Shown here: piece by piece, positions 26,849 to 35,237 of the stretch
How positions within the stretch are numbered: the stretch's first letter is position 1
Layout of the letters: every line of letters begins with the position of its first letter
DNA from: a bacterium
Lineage (GTDB): Bacteria > Bacillota_I > Bacilli_A > RF39 > UBA660
DNA length: 64,000 bases
NCBI GenBank assembly: GCA_004563275.1
Contig: SFSZ01000007.1
Coordinates: 29,599 to 93,598, forward strand
Reading direction: 5' to 3'
Translations under genes and position numbers: made by a program
Notes under the pieces: generated by a model
Database searches by the model: none
What the model was told of the DNA's origin: nothing
What the model saw: only the letters and a program-made list of their open reading frames with translations

Positions 26849-27622
26849 ATGAACTTTAAAAAAGGCGACTACGTAACAAGAAAAAGTTATAATAACGATA
26901 CAATATTTAAAATTTTAAACATAAAAGATGGAATTTGTTATTTAAAAGGTGAAAATGTCAGATTATATGCAGATAGTCCGATTGAAGATTTAGTTTTATA
27001 TACAGAAAACCGCAAAGATAATTTTGAATACAAAGTTACCAATAATGACAATTTAGATCGCAATGAATACTTTTATATGCCTGCCAAAATTTTACATTGC
27101 GATGGTGACGAAGAATATTTAAATAGATGTCTAAATTATTATAAACAAAACAATTTAAAAGCTTTTGGAAAAGTTGTAAGTGAAGAAGAATTACCAAATA
27201 AAATCAATAAATATTTATTAGAATGTAATCCTGACATTGTCATAATAACTGGTCATGATGCATATTATCCAAAGAAAGGTTCTAAAACAAATTTAAATAA
27301 TTATCGTAATTCAAAATATTTTTGTGAATCAGTTAAAAAAGCAAGAAAATATGAAAAAAATCATGACAAGTTAATAATAATTGCTGGTGCGTGTCAAAGC
27401 GATTATGAAGAATTAATTAAATGTGGAGCAAATTTTGCCTCTAGTCCCAAAAGAGTAAATATTCATGCTTTAGATCCTGCCATAATAGCTTCATCAATTG
27501 CTTTAACCGACAAAATGAAAACAATAGATTTAATTGAACTTTTAAATAAAACCAAATATGGTTCCGATGGAATGGGAGGAGTTGTTTGTAATGGACTTAT
27601 GTATGTGGGGTATCCAAGATGA
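26849..27622 (+). CDS. yabG: sporulation-specific protease YabG
   Basis: YabG is a Cys/Ser-type protease that processes spore-coat proteins in Bacillus and cortex proteins in Clostridioides. The 257-residue protein matches the family: N-terminal FKKGDYVTRKSY, VLHxDGDEEYL-type segment ILHCDGDEEYLNRC, CNPDIVIITGHD with the conserved GHDA, NYRNSKYFCESVKKAR, and GACQSDYEELIKCGANFASSP. The ATG at 26849 is preferred over the GTG at 26840 because AAGGTGG lies just upstream. It overlaps veg by 4 bp. Confidence 0.92.
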   Translation: MNFKKGDYVTRKSYNNDTIFKILNIKDGICYLKGENVRLYADSPIEDLVLYTENRKDNFEYKVTNNDNLDRNEYFYMPAKILHCDGDEEYLNRCLNYYKQNNLKAFGKVVSEEELPNKINKYLLECNPDIVIITGHDAYYPKKGSKTNLNNYRNSKYFCESVKKARKYEKNHDKLIIIAGACQSDYEELIKCGANFASSPKRVNIHALDPAIIASSIALTDKMKTIDLIELLNKTKYGSDGMGGVVCNGLMYVGYPR

Positions 27623-27831
27623 TTGAATCAATTAAAACAAATATAAGAAATCATCTAAATCAAGAAATAAAAGTTACATCAAGAGAAAATAGAAACAGAA
27701 ATGAAATATTTTATGGCTACATATCAGAATGTTATAGTCATGTATTTATAGTATCTAATGGTATAGAAAAAAAGAGTTATTCGTACTCAGATATTTTAAG
27801 TAAAGATATTATAATAAACTTTTTATCATAA
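27619..27831 (+). CDS. veg: Veg family protein
   Basis: Small protein (70 residues) encoded after yabG in Bacilli; Bacillus Veg stimulates biofilm formation through an effect on SinR. The sequence IKTNIRNHLNQEIKVTSRENRNR and YSYSDIL fits the family. Translation is coupled to yabG by an ATGA overlap. Confidence 0.82.
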   Translation: MIESIKTNIRNHLNQEIKVTSRENRNRNEIFYGYISECYSHVFIVSNGIEKKSYSYSDILSKDIIINFLS

Positions 27832-27846
27832 ATATATTGCAATTTG

Positions 27847-27889
27847 TTGAACAATAGATTAAAATTAAATTAACTAAGACAGTATAATA
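27847..27889 (+). promoter_or_regulatory. promoter of spoVG
   Basis: TTGAAC near 27847 and TATAAT near 27884 lie upstream of the AGAAGGAG Shine-Dalgarno of spoVG. The spacing is long, so the true -35 may be another hexamer in this AT-rich stretch. Confidence 0.4.
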
Positions 27890-27904
27890 GAAGGAGTGAA
27901 TGTT

Positions 27905-28162
27905 ATGAAAATTACATCTGTTAGCGTTAGAAAAGTTGAAAAAGAAGGCTCTCGTATGAAAGGAATTGCTTCTGTATTACTAGACGATGCATTTGCTGTA
28001 CACGACATTAGAATTATAGAAGGAGACAACGGTTTGTTTATAGCTATGCCTAGTAGAAAAACTGCAACAGGCGGATATAGAGACATTGCTCATCCAATTA
28101 ATCCAGATGTTCGTAAACAATTTGAAGACGCTATTATTGAAGAATACAATAAAGCAGCTTAA
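27905..28162 (+). CDS. spoVG: septation/RNA-binding regulator SpoVG
   Basis: Broadly conserved Firmicute protein that binds nucleic acids and affects septation, capsule and virulence genes. The 85 residues start [20 protein letters not shown] and include the hallmark FIAMPSRKT block near 50. The ATG at 27905 is the family's normal start. A terminator-like hairpin follows. Confidence 0.96.
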   Translation: MKITSVSVRKVEKEGSRMKGIASVLLDDAFAVHDIRIIEGDNGLFIAMPSRKTATGGYRDIAHPINPDVRKQFEDAIIEEYNKAA

Positions 28163-28177
28163 TTGTCATATTAATAG

Positions 28178-28212
28178 ATTAGCCTCATATTATTAATTAA
28201 TAGGAGGCTTTT
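28178..28212 (+). terminator. hairpin after spoVG that also holds the yabP Shine-Dalgarno
   Basis: AGCCTC, loop, GAGGCT, then T6. The 3' arm contains TAGGAGG, the Shine-Dalgarno of yabP whose ATG begins in the T-run. Read-through RNA would therefore present yabP with a sequestered ribosome site. Confidence 0.7.
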
Positions 28213-28214
28213 TT

Positions 28215-28496
28215 ATGGATAAATTAATCGATGTACCATCATTTACACATGTTGTTAAATTAAACGATCGCAAAAATATTATTATAAGTGGAATTAAAAA
28301 AATAATTAATTTTGATGACAAAGAATTCAATCTGGAATCAATTATGGGCAATATCATAATTAAAGGTGAAAACCTAGAAATAATAAAATTAGATACAATA
28401 GATGGTAATGTATCTATAAAAGGTAAAATAAATAGTTTTTCATATAATGAGGTATCTCAAAAAGAAAATAGTTTATTAGTAAAATTATTTAAATGA
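28215..28496 (+). CDS. yabP: sporulation protein YabP
   Basis: YabP is needed for spore cortex/coat assembly in Bacillus. The 93 residues show the pattern of the family: ISGIKKIINFDDKEF, LESIMGNIIIKGENLEI and GNVSIKGKI, ending VKLFK like Bacillus YabP. Translation of yabQ begins 4 bp inside it. Confidence 0.88.
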   Translation: MDKLIDVPSFTHVVKLNDRKNIIISGIKKIINFDDKEFNLESIMGNIIIKGENLEIIKLDTIDGNVSIKGKINSFSYNEVSQKENSLLVKLFK

Positions 28497-28735
28497 AACA
28501 GTTATTTTTAATATTAATATCTTTTATATTTGGATATTTCTATTTATATATATCAAAATTAAATAATTTCAAAATGTTAATAACAACAGTGATGTACACA
28601 ATTCTATATATTTATATAATTTACTTATTAAATGATGGAACTATAAATTATATATTAAAAATATCATTGATTTTAGGATACTTATTAAATAATAAGTGTA
28701 AAATTTTACCAAAAAAGCGTAAAGTCAAAAATTAA
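28493..28735 (+). CDS. yabQ: YabQ-like sporulation membrane protein
   Basis: This 80-residue, mainly hydrophobic protein has three likely membrane segments (about 2-20, 30-48, 52-66) and a basic tail. It overlaps yabP by an ATGA, as yabQ follows yabP in Bacillus, and precedes divIC, the same order. It is shorter than Bacillus YabQ. Assignment rests mainly on position. Confidence 0.7.
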   Translation: MKQLFLILISFIFGYFYLYISKLNNFKMLITTVMYTILYIYIIYLLNDGTINYILKISLILGYLLNNKCKILPKKRKVKN

Positions 28736-28788
28736 TTAATTCAAAAAATCAAAAAAATGATATAATCATAATACGGAGAGTGTTTGTC

Positions 28789-29082
28789 ATGAGTAAATTA
28801 ACAAAAAAAGATAAAAGACGTATCATGATTTGGTCATTATTAATTGTTATTGTTATTTCTTACTTAGCTGTATTTTCTTATAATTGCTGGTCAGACATTT
28901 TATCAAATCGTAAACAAACTAAAGAATTAGAAGATTCATACACAGCATTACTAAAAGAAGAAGAAGAACTAAACAGTGCAATAACTAAACTACAAGATCC
29001 AAACTATGTTGCTAAATACGCTCGTGAAAAATTCATGCTATCTAAAGATGGCGAAATAATTTTAAAATTTAAAGATAATTGA
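28789..29082 (+). CDS. divIC: septum formation initiator DivIC/FtsB family
   Basis: Bitopic division protein of the FtsL-DivIB complex. The 97 residues have a basic N-terminus, one membrane helix (about 14-34) and a coiled coil (RKQTKELEDSYTALLKEEEE), then the family's PNYVAKYAREKFML motif. The ATG at 28789 follows CGGAGAG; a GTG at 28780 is less likely. An extended -10 TGATATAAT lies near 28758. Confidence 0.9.
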   Translation: MSKLTKKDKRRIMIWSLLIVIVISYLAVFSYNCWSDILSNRKQTKELEDSYTALLKEEEELNSAITKLQDPNYVAKYAREKFMLSKDGEIILKFKDN

Positions 29083-29116
29083 TAAACGACTCCAAATATG
29101 TTAATATATTAGACAC

Positions 29117-29473
29117 GGGGCCGTTTTTGGTTTCGACAAAATATATATTCTGTTTTACATGCAAGTGGTTGCTATCCTAAATAGCAAAACAGTTAAAATA
29201 ACTGACAAAACAAATTATAATACAGCTCTAGCATTTGCCTAATAGTTGGCACGGAGCACTGGTTTAAGACTAAATCTACAGAGTTTTAAATTGGTTCATA
29301 ATAGTAGATTATATTAAATAGATTGCTTAGTTTGTTTAACGAAAATTTTAAAGCTTAGCTAGTAGTAATTTAGATAGTTTTCTTCCTACTAGTGAAATAA
29401 CAAATTATCTAAACTTGTAGATTGTACTATGGAAGTATTTTGGACAGCAGTTCAATTCTGCTCGGCTCCACCA
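29117..29473 (+). ncRNA. ssrA: transfer-messenger RNA (tmRNA)
   Basis: Rescues stalled ribosomes and tags the nascent peptide. The 5' end GGGGCCG, with the conserved TTTGGTTTCGAC, pairs with the 3' CGGCTCC before an encoded ACCA. The tag reading frame near 29200-29243 encodes, after the charged Ala, DKTNYNTALAFA and two stops (TAATAG). Its end is LAFA rather than the usual LAA. One-piece form with pseudoknots. Its partner smpB lies 18 kb away after rnr. Confidence 0.96.
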
Positions 29474-29483
29474 TAATGTTATT

Positions 29484-29506
29484 AACTAGCATAGCTAGTT
29501 TTTTTT
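29484..29506 (+). terminator. terminator after tmRNA
   Basis: AACTAGC, ATA, GCTAGTT followed by T6. Confidence 0.85.
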
Positions 29507-29524
29507 ATAGAAAGAAGGGTAAAT

Positions 29525-30373
29525 ATGAATAAAACATGTTTAATACTTGAAGGCGGTGCAATGCGTGGCATATATACAGCTGGAGTTCTAGATATATTAA
29601 TGCAAAACAATATAAAATTTGACGCCATAATAGGTGTATCAGCCGGAGCATTATTTGGTATCAATTATAAATCAAATCAAAAAGGAAGAGCATATCGTTA
29701 TAATATGAAATACATAAATGATAAAGAATATATTGGTTTATATTCATATTTAACTACAGGCAATATCATGAATAAAAGCTTTTGTTTCGATAAATTAGTA
29801 AATGAATTAGATAAATTTGACTACCAAGCATTCAAAAATAACAAAACAAAATTCTATGTAGTAGTTACAAACTTATTAACAGGTACTCCAGAATATCAAG
29901 AATTAACTGATTTAAATGACCAAAATCAAATGGAATACTTAAGAGCATCAGGCTCAATGCAATATGTTTCAAAACCCGTAAAAATTAATAATAACTACTA
30001 TTTAGATGGAGCAACCGGAGATAGCATTCCCATTAAATACATGGAAAAATTGGGGTTTAATAAAATAATTGTAGTTGGAACTAGACCAGAAGGATATAAA
30101 AAACAATATAAACCACAACCATCAAAAATATTTTATAAAAAATATCCTAAATTTATTAAAGCACTTTCTAATAGACCATCAATGTACAATGAAACAATCA
30201 AATATATCGAAAAGAAAGCTAATAACCATGAGATTATATTTATAAGACCATCACAAGATCTAAAAGTAAAACGTATTGAAAAAAATAAGAAGAAATTAAG
30301 TTCATTATATACCCTAGGTCAAAATGATACTAAAGAAATAATTTCAACAATTAATAAATACCTTACAAAATAA
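29525..30373 (+). CDS. patatin-like phospholipase (RssA/YchK-like)
   Basis: Serine lipid acyl hydrolase of the patatin fold (282 residues). The oxyanion loop EGGAMRGIYTAGVLD (about 8-22), nucleophile GVSAG (about 38-42) and the Asp of DGATGDSIP near 160 form the expected Ser-Asp dyad. No signal peptide, so cytoplasmic or membrane-peripheral. Substrate unknown. It has its own AAGAAGGG Shine-Dalgarno after the tmRNA terminator. Confidence 0.9.
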   Translation: MNKTCLILEGGAMRGIYTAGVLDILMQNNIKFDAIIGVSAGALFGINYKSNQKGRAYRYNMKYINDKEYIGLYSYLTTGNIMNKSFCFDKLVNELDKFDYQAFKNNKTKFYVVVTNLLTGTPEYQELTDLNDQNQMEYLRASGSMQYVSKPVKINNNYYLDGATGDSIPIKYMEKLGFNKIIVVGTRPEGYKKQYKPQPSKIFYKKYPKFIKALSNRPSMYNETIKYIEKKANNHEIIFIRPSQDLKVKRIEKNKKKLSSLYTLGQNDTKEIISTINKYLTK

Positions 30374-30442
30374 AGAAAATACTCAATAATAATTGATTAT
30401 TGCTAAAAAAAAAGATAAAATATTCATAAGGAGGTAAATATA

Positions 30443-31273
30443 ATGAAAGAAAAAATTAAGAGTTGGATTATACCTGTTCTAATTGTTATTATTCTATTAA
30501 TTCCAATTATAGTTAACTTTGTTAATGGACATAAAGTAACAACTTATAATTATGAAGAATTTAAAAAAGCTGTTACTGAAGCTCAAAATCTAACATTAAT
30601 TTACTTTGGTCATACTGATAATGATTCATATGATAAAGTAAAAGATACTTTAATTGATTTAAAGAAAGAAACTGATATTGAAGTAGCATCTGTTAATGTA
30701 GATAAGTTATCTGGAGAAGAGATTGATGCATTAGTAGAAACTAACAAATTATTTGAAGAAGGTGAAGTTTACGTATTTGCTGTTAACAATGAAGTTCGTT
30801 ATGTAACTAAAGATGCAGTAAATGAATCAAATATTAATAAATATGTTGATAAATACGTAAATAATAAAATAGATGATTCTGAAGTAGCTTATAAAACAGT
30901 GTCAACTTATAAAGCTTTCATGAAAGTGGTTGATAGTAAAGAACCAGCAATGATCGTTTTAGGACGTAATACATGTAGTTGGTGTAATAAATTTAAACCT
31001 ATCTATAATGAAGTAGCTGCAGAAAATAAAGCAAACATTTATTATATTGATTCAGATTCATTTGATTCAACTGAATATAGTAAAATTCTAAAATCAGATT
31101 TAAAAATTCCAGCATCTTGTTCAAGTACTGGTAGTGAACAATCACTTTCTGATGGATTTGGTACTCCATTAACACTTTTAACTAAAAAAGGAAAAGTTAC
31201 TGGATGTATTTCAGGATTTACAAACAAAACTAATTTAATTAAAAAATTACAATCAGTTGGAAATATTAAATAG
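30443..31273 (+). CDS. membrane-anchored protein with thioredoxin-like fold
   Basis: 276 residues with one N-terminal membrane segment (about 8-27) and the rest probably outside the cell. Two stretches look like successive thioredoxin folds: about 45-150 without a Cys pair (LIYFGHTDND in the active-site place) and about 155-270 with a CSWC active site (IVLGRNTCSWCNKF) and a cis-Pro region GFGTPLTLL. This resembles bacteriocin-transport-accessory or Trx-like surface proteins. Possible disulphide exchange on the cell surface; substrate unknown. AAGGAGG Shine-Dalgarno. Confidence 0.75.
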   Translation: MKEKIKSWIIPVLIVIILLIPIIVNFVNGHKVTTYNYEEFKKAVTEAQNLTLIYFGHTDNDSYDKVKDTLIDLKKETDIEVASVNVDKLSGEEIDALVETNKLFEEGEVYVFAVNNEVRYVTKDAVNESNINKYVDKYVNNKIDDSEVAYKTVSTYKAFMKVVDSKEPAMIVLGRNTCSWCNKFKPIYNEVAAENKANIYYIDSDSFDSTEYSKILKSDLKIPASCSSTGSEQSLSDGFGTPLTLLTKKGKVTGCISGFTNKTNLIKKLQSVGNIK

Positions 31274-31287
31274 AAAGGAATATTTAA

Positions 31288-31731
31288 ATGGCTTCTACAT
31301 ATGAACTAGTAAAAGATTTCAAAAAAAAATATCCTAATACAATCGGTTGGAGATTAAAAAAACATTGTGCAATCATTGATCAAAATTTAAATCCCAACGA
31401 AAAAGTATTATTTGCATTCGCAGCTCAAAACAATTCGAGTCATGATGCTATTTTTGATACAGCTATATTGGCATTAACAACGGATCGCCTTATGATAGCT
31501 CAAGATAGAATACTAGTTGGTTACAAGTTAAATACAATAACTCCAGATTTATATAATGATATGCAAGTATCAGCTGGAATTATCTGGGGGACAGTAACTA
31601 TAGATACTATGAAAGAGACTATTATTTTTTCAAACATCTCAAAAAAAGCATTGAGCGAAATCCAAATTAATATATCCTCATTTATGATAGAAGCTAAAAA
31701 GAAATTCTATTCAAAAACTGAAGAACAATAA
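31288..31731 (+). CDS. PH-domain protein (YokE-like)
   Basis: 147 residues without a membrane segment. The middle (about 40-135), NPNEKVLFAFAAQN through ILALTTDRLMIAQDRILVGYKLNTI, has the strand order and LTTDRL motif of bacterial PH domains of the YokE group. Function unknown. It follows the thioredoxin-like gene by 14 bp, so it is probably in the same transcript, and ends at a terminator. Confidence 0.7.
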   Translation: MASTYELVKDFKKKYPNTIGWRLKKHCAIIDQNLNPNEKVLFAFAAQNNSSHDAIFDTAILALTTDRLMIAQDRILVGYKLNTITPDLYNDMQVSAGIIWGTVTIDTMKETIIFSNISKKALSEIQINISSFMIEAKKKFYSKTEEQ

Positions 31732-31762
31732 AAAAGAATTCTTAGCGAATTCTTTTTTTTAA
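31732..31762 (+). terminator. terminator after the PH-domain gene
   Basis: AAAGAATTC, TTAGC, GAATTCTTT with T run. Confidence 0.85.
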
Positions 31763-31775
31763 AGGTAGTGATAAA

Positions 31776-32873
31776 ATGAAAAAATTATATATAATGATAT
31801 TTATTATATTATCTCTTGTGATTACTTTCGTAATTTTCACATCTACTCCAAAAGATTATCAAGTTAATTACACTATAAATAAAGTTGATATAATTGAAAA
31901 ATATCAAAAAGCAACCAATGATTATCATTTTATATTAAAATATAAAAATATTGAATATCCATATATAATTAAAACTGAATATTCTAAAAAAAGAAAATTA
32001 ATAACCGATGTAAAAATAATAGAAGACAAAAAAGATACATGTCTTACGATTTTATCCAAAAATAATAAACAAACTTTATGCAGTGATAAAAAAGGTTTAA
32101 AAGATTATCATTTAATTAATGATGATTTATATGTTAAAAACTTTAAATCTAAAAAAGAAGAAAAAGTAATTAAAACTTATGAAAAAATTAATATTTATAA
32201 TAATACTTATAATTATCTAATTTGGAATTATAAAGGTTATATAAATTTAAATAAAAACAATAATGAAAATATAAAGATATTTAATAATGAAAATTATTCA
32301 ACTTTAAATACATATCAAATTGATAAATATTTAATAATACCAGATTATGATTCAAAATATTACTTTACTAAAATGTATATCTTTGATACAGAAAAACAAT
32401 TATTAAATGATATTAGTTTTGATTATGAAATTTCTTACGATTTATTATATTTAGGTGAAGTTAAAAACAAACTATATTTTATTGATAAAAAAAATAAAAA
32501 TGAATATTACTTAAATTTTAAAAAATTAGAAATTAAAAAAGTAAAAATAAAAAATGACAAAATTGATATTTATGAAAACGGAGAATGGAATAATCAAAGT
32601 ATAAAAGATGTTATTAATAAAAATATTTCATTCACTTTTGCCCAATCATATAACTATAAAATAATTGATGATTACCTATATCAAATAATTGATAATCATA
32701 ACATAAAAATAAGTAATCAAAAAATAACTTCAATAATATCATCAAATGAAAACCAAGTATTTTATCTTGTTGGGACCAAATTATATTGTTATAACGCTAA
32801 TGGCGAAAATCTTCTTTTAGAATATAAAGAATGGAAATTTAATTATTTAAATCAAATATTTATTTTTAATTAA
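31776..32873 (+). CDS. hypothetical signal-anchored protein, Lys/Asn/Tyr-rich
   Basis: I do not recognise a family. The 365 residues start with a hydrophobic anchor (about 4-22), followed by a polar, strand-rich region unusually full of Lys, Asn, Ile and Tyr. Repeating short beta units (YLGEVKNKLYFIDKKN, DDYLYQIIDNHN, NQVFYLVGTKLYCYN) resemble propeller-like blades, which would make it an extracytoplasmic beta-propeller (inference). GGTAGTGAT Shine-Dalgarno after a terminator. The following LysM gene may be co-transcribed. Confidence 0.6.
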   Translation: MKKLYIMIFIILSLVITFVIFTSTPKDYQVNYTINKVDIIEKYQKATNDYHFILKYKNIEYPYIIKTEYSKKRKLITDVKIIEDKKDTCLTILSKNNKQTLCSDKKGLKDYHLINDDLYVKNFKSKKEEKVIKTYEKINIYNNTYNYLIWNYKGYINLNKNNNENIKIFNNENYSTLNTYQIDKYLIIPDYDSKYYFTKMYIFDTEKQLLNDISFDYEISYDLLYLGEVKNKLYFIDKKNKNEYYLNFKKLEIKKVKIKNDKIDIYENGEWNNQSIKDVINKNISFTFAQSYNYKIIDDYLYQIIDNHNIKISNQKITSIISSNENQVFYLVGTKLYCYNANGENLLLEYKEWKFNYLNQIFIFN

Positions 32874-32881
32874 CCAAAAAG

Positions 32882-32909
32882 CCTAATATGAATATCTTAT
32901 ATTAGGAGT
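32882..32909 (+). promoter_or_regulatory. hairpin covering the Shine-Dalgarno of the LysM gene
   Basis: CCTAATAT (32882-32889) pairs with ATATTAGG (32899-32906), which overlaps the AGGAG Shine-Dalgarno. There is no T-run, so it is not a typical terminator; it could lower translation of the LysM gene or act thermally (inference). Confidence 0.5.
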
Positions 32910-32915
32910 GATAAA

Positions 32916-33260
32916 ATGTTTAACATGTATAATATTAATAAAGAAACAGAAGAAAGAGAAAATGAATATTTCAACTATTATACTATAAAAAAAGGAGATA
33001 CCATTTATCAAATTGCAAGAGATTATAAAGTAAATCCTACTTTGCTAGCCTTATTAAATGGGTTAAATTCAACAGATTATATTTATCCTGATCAAAGTAT
33101 AATGATACCTAAAAAGAATTTTGCTTATTATATAACAAAAGAAGGAGACACATTAAAAACCGTAGCAGACACATTTAATACCAATGTTTCCAATCTTTTA
33201 AAGTATAATGATACAATTTATCTTCAAGAAGGACAATTAATTGTTAATAAAATAAACTAA
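32916..33260 (+). CDS. LysM-domain protein (two LysM repeats)
   Basis: 114 residues. A short polar start is followed by two LysM modules: YYTIKKGDTIYQIARDYKVNPTLLALLN (about 22-60, with YIYPDQSIMIP) and YYITKEGDTLKTVADTFNTNVSNLLKYN (about 70-110). LysM binds peptidoglycan or chitin-like glycans. No signal peptide is visible; such proteins without one are often spore-associated (SafA-like) or exported otherwise. Starts after GGAGTGAT. Confidence 0.82.
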   Translation: MFNMYNINKETEERENEYFNYYTIKKGDTIYQIARDYKVNPTLLALLNGLNSTDYIYPDQSIMIPKKNFAYYITKEGDTLKTVADTFNTNVSNLLKYNDTIYLQEGQLIVNKIN

Positions 33261-33280
33261 AAAGTTTATTTTATTTTTTT
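33249..33280 (+). terminator. terminator after the LysM gene
   Basis: AAATAAACT, AAAA, AGTTTATTT followed by T-rich sequence; overlaps the stop codon. Confidence 0.75.
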
Positions 33281-33314
33281 TATGATATAATGATAATAAG
33301 AATAGGGTGTTAGT

Positions 33315-34928
33315 ATGATATTAAAAAAACCATATGCATTTTTAATAAAACATTTTAAAATAATTCATCTAATTTTATTGGTAATCACAAGTTACATAGC
33401 ATATAGATTTAATAAAATCCTAGATTTTTTTAGTTCATATAACAAATCAAGTATTCTAGTGCCAGAAAATGCTGCTCATAATTACATATCATTTATTTTA
33501 TTTATTGCTATAATAATCGTAATTATATTTGGTATAATTATGTACCGTTTAATGAAGAAAAAGCATAAACCAAGTTCATTTTACTTAGCAACAATTATCT
33601 ACTATATTTTATTATTTATAGGAGTTGTATTTGCTTATAATTTAATAAATGATTTATCTTTTTCAACTTTAACTCAACAAGAATCAAGAGCATTAAGAGA
33701 TATCTATACGATCCTAACCGTACCTAGTGTTTATTTCATTGTAATAAGTTTAATAAGAGGTATTGGTTTCGATATTAAAAAATTTAATTTTAGCAAAGAT
33801 CTAGAAGAATTAGAAATTAAAAATGAAGATAATGAAGAATTTGAATTTATTGTCGGTACTGACACATATAAATATAAAAGAAGAACTAGAAGAATATTAA
33901 GAGAATTAAAATACTACATACTTGAAAATAAATTCTTTGTTACAATAATATTAGGATCATTAGTTGTAGTATTATTAATTATACTATTCATAAATTTTAA
34001 CTTTACAAATAAAACATATAAAGTTGGAAGTACAATTAAAACTGATTCATTCATATATAAGATTAACAAAGCATATTTAACTAACATGGATAAATCATTA
34101 AAAGTAATTCATGAAAACAAAGTTTATCTAATTTTAGACATGACTATATCATCAACAACAACAAAAAAAGAAATATTATATCCTGAAAATTTTTATCTAA
34201 AATTAAAAGATGGTAATACTGTAAAATATAAAACATCACTATCATACTCATTCTCAGATTTAGGAGTAACTTATAAAGGAGATCAAATTGATAATAAAGA
34301 TAATCATTATTTATTAGTTTTTGAAATTCCTAAAGATAAAACATCCTTTAGATATAACTTAAAAGTATACGACACCTCCAAAATTAAGAATAATACAATC
34401 GAAAAAGTATTTAAAAAAGTTAAAATAAATCCAACAAAATTACAAGAAAAACCATCAATTACAACCGCATCATTAAATCAAGGTTTATCTCTAGGTAGTA
34501 ATTTATATGGTAATACCAAAATTAAAATTAACTCAATAAAAAAAGCTAATTCTTATGAATACTCATACGATTCATGTGATTCAAATAATCAAAATTGTAC
34601 AACAAAATATGATTTTCTAACACCTTCTAATCCATCAAGTCAAACATTCTTAATTGTAAATTTTGATTTAACAGTAGATAATAAAACAAATTTATATTAC
34701 TCATTATCATCAGATGAATTAAGTAAAGGATTTTTTGATCGCTTTGCATATATTAACTATAAAACAGCAGCAAATAATATAAGCTCTTCAGTAACCGCAA
34801 TTAACATACCTAATCAAACAAATACAATTTTACTAGAAGTTACTAATGTTATTAATAATACATCAACATACAATTTAGAAATAAAAACAAGAGAAACCAA
34901 TTACTTAATTAGTCAAAATAACTCATAA
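33315..34928 (+). CDS. polytopic membrane protein with an extracytoplasmic C-terminal domain
   Basis: 537 residues of no family I can name with confidence. There are four to five membrane segments (about 13-30, 55-78, 90-112, 130-148 and 212-232). The C-terminal 300 residues are outside the cell and contain an immunoglobulin-like or DUF4352-like pattern: KVGSTIKTDSFIYKINKAYL, then VYLILDMTIS and PENFYLKLKDG. An extended -10 TGATATAAT lies near 33282. It ends at a terminator ahead of tRNA-Cys. Function unknown. Confidence 0.65.
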   Translation: MILKKPYAFLIKHFKIIHLILLVITSYIAYRFNKILDFFSSYNKSSILVPENAAHNYISFILFIAIIIVIIFGIIMYRLMKKKHKPSSFYLATIIYYILLFIGVVFAYNLINDLSFSTLTQQESRALRDIYTILTVPSVYFIVISLIRGIGFDIKKFNFSKDLEELEIKNEDNEEFEFIVGTDTYKYKRRTRRILRELKYYILENKFFVTIILGSLVVVLLIILFINFNFTNKTYKVGSTIKTDSFIYKINKAYLTNMDKSLKVIHENKVYLILDMTISSTTTKKEILYPENFYLKLKDGNTVKYKTSLSYSFSDLGVTYKGDQIDNKDNHYLLVFEIPKDKTSFRYNLKVYDTSKIKNNTIEKVFKKVKINPTKLQEKPSITTASLNQGLSLGSNLYGNTKIKINSIKKANSYEYSYDSCDSNNQNCTTKYDFLTPSNPSSQTFLIVNFDLTVDNKTNLYYSLSSDELSKGFFDRFAYINYKTAANNISSSVTAINIPNQTNTILLEVTNVINNTSTYNLEIKTRETNYLISQNNS

Positions 34929-34941
34929 GAGTTATTTTTTC
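34917..34941 (+). terminator. terminator overlapping the end of the membrane protein gene
   Basis: AATAACTC, ATAA, GAGTTATT followed by T6. Confidence 0.8.
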
Positions 34942-34982
34942 TTTACCTTAAAGCATATTATATAATAAGTTAAATAGAATAA

Positions 34983-35011
34983 TTGACAACAAATAAATAA
35001 TAATGTAAAAT
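34983..35011 (+). promoter_or_regulatory. promoter of tRNA-Cys
   Basis: TTGACA (34983-34988), 17 bp, TAAAAT (35006-35011) preceded by TG; about 20 bp before the tRNA. Confidence 0.75.
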
Positions 35012-35032
35012 AATACTTGCAAGTGTTGTTAT

Positions 35033-35106
35033 GGGGCTTTAGCCAAGCGGTAAGGCAAGGGACTGCAACTCCCTGAGCACCGGTTCAAATCCGGTAGGCC
35101 CCTCCA
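35033..35106 (+). tRNA. tRNA-Cys (anticodon GCA)
   Basis: A complete cloverleaf: acceptor GGGGCTT with AGGCCCC, anticodon loop CTGCAAC with GCA at 35065-35067, T arm ACCGG-TTCAAAT-CCGGT, discriminator T, and an encoded CCA end. Confidence 0.97.
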
Positions 35107-35116
35107 TAAATAAATT

Positions 35117-35141
35117 AGTATCATTTTATGGTACTTTTTTT
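35117..35141 (+). terminator. terminator after tRNA-Cys
   Basis: AGTATCA, TTT, TATGGTACT-type stem (one G-U pair) followed by T7. Confidence 0.7.
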
Positions 35142-35192
35142 ATGACTAAAAATACAACAATACAATTTTTGTTTATTTAAGAATTTTAAAAA

Positions 35193-35221
35193 TTGACAAT
35201 ATAATTAAGCATAGATATAAT
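35193..35221 (+). promoter_or_regulatory. promoter of the lipid kinase gene
   Basis: TTGACA (35193-35198), 17 bp, TATAAT (35216-35221): a near-consensus sigma-A promoter just upstream of the start. Confidence 0.8.
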
Positions 35222-35237
35222 TAAATGGGTGAAACAA

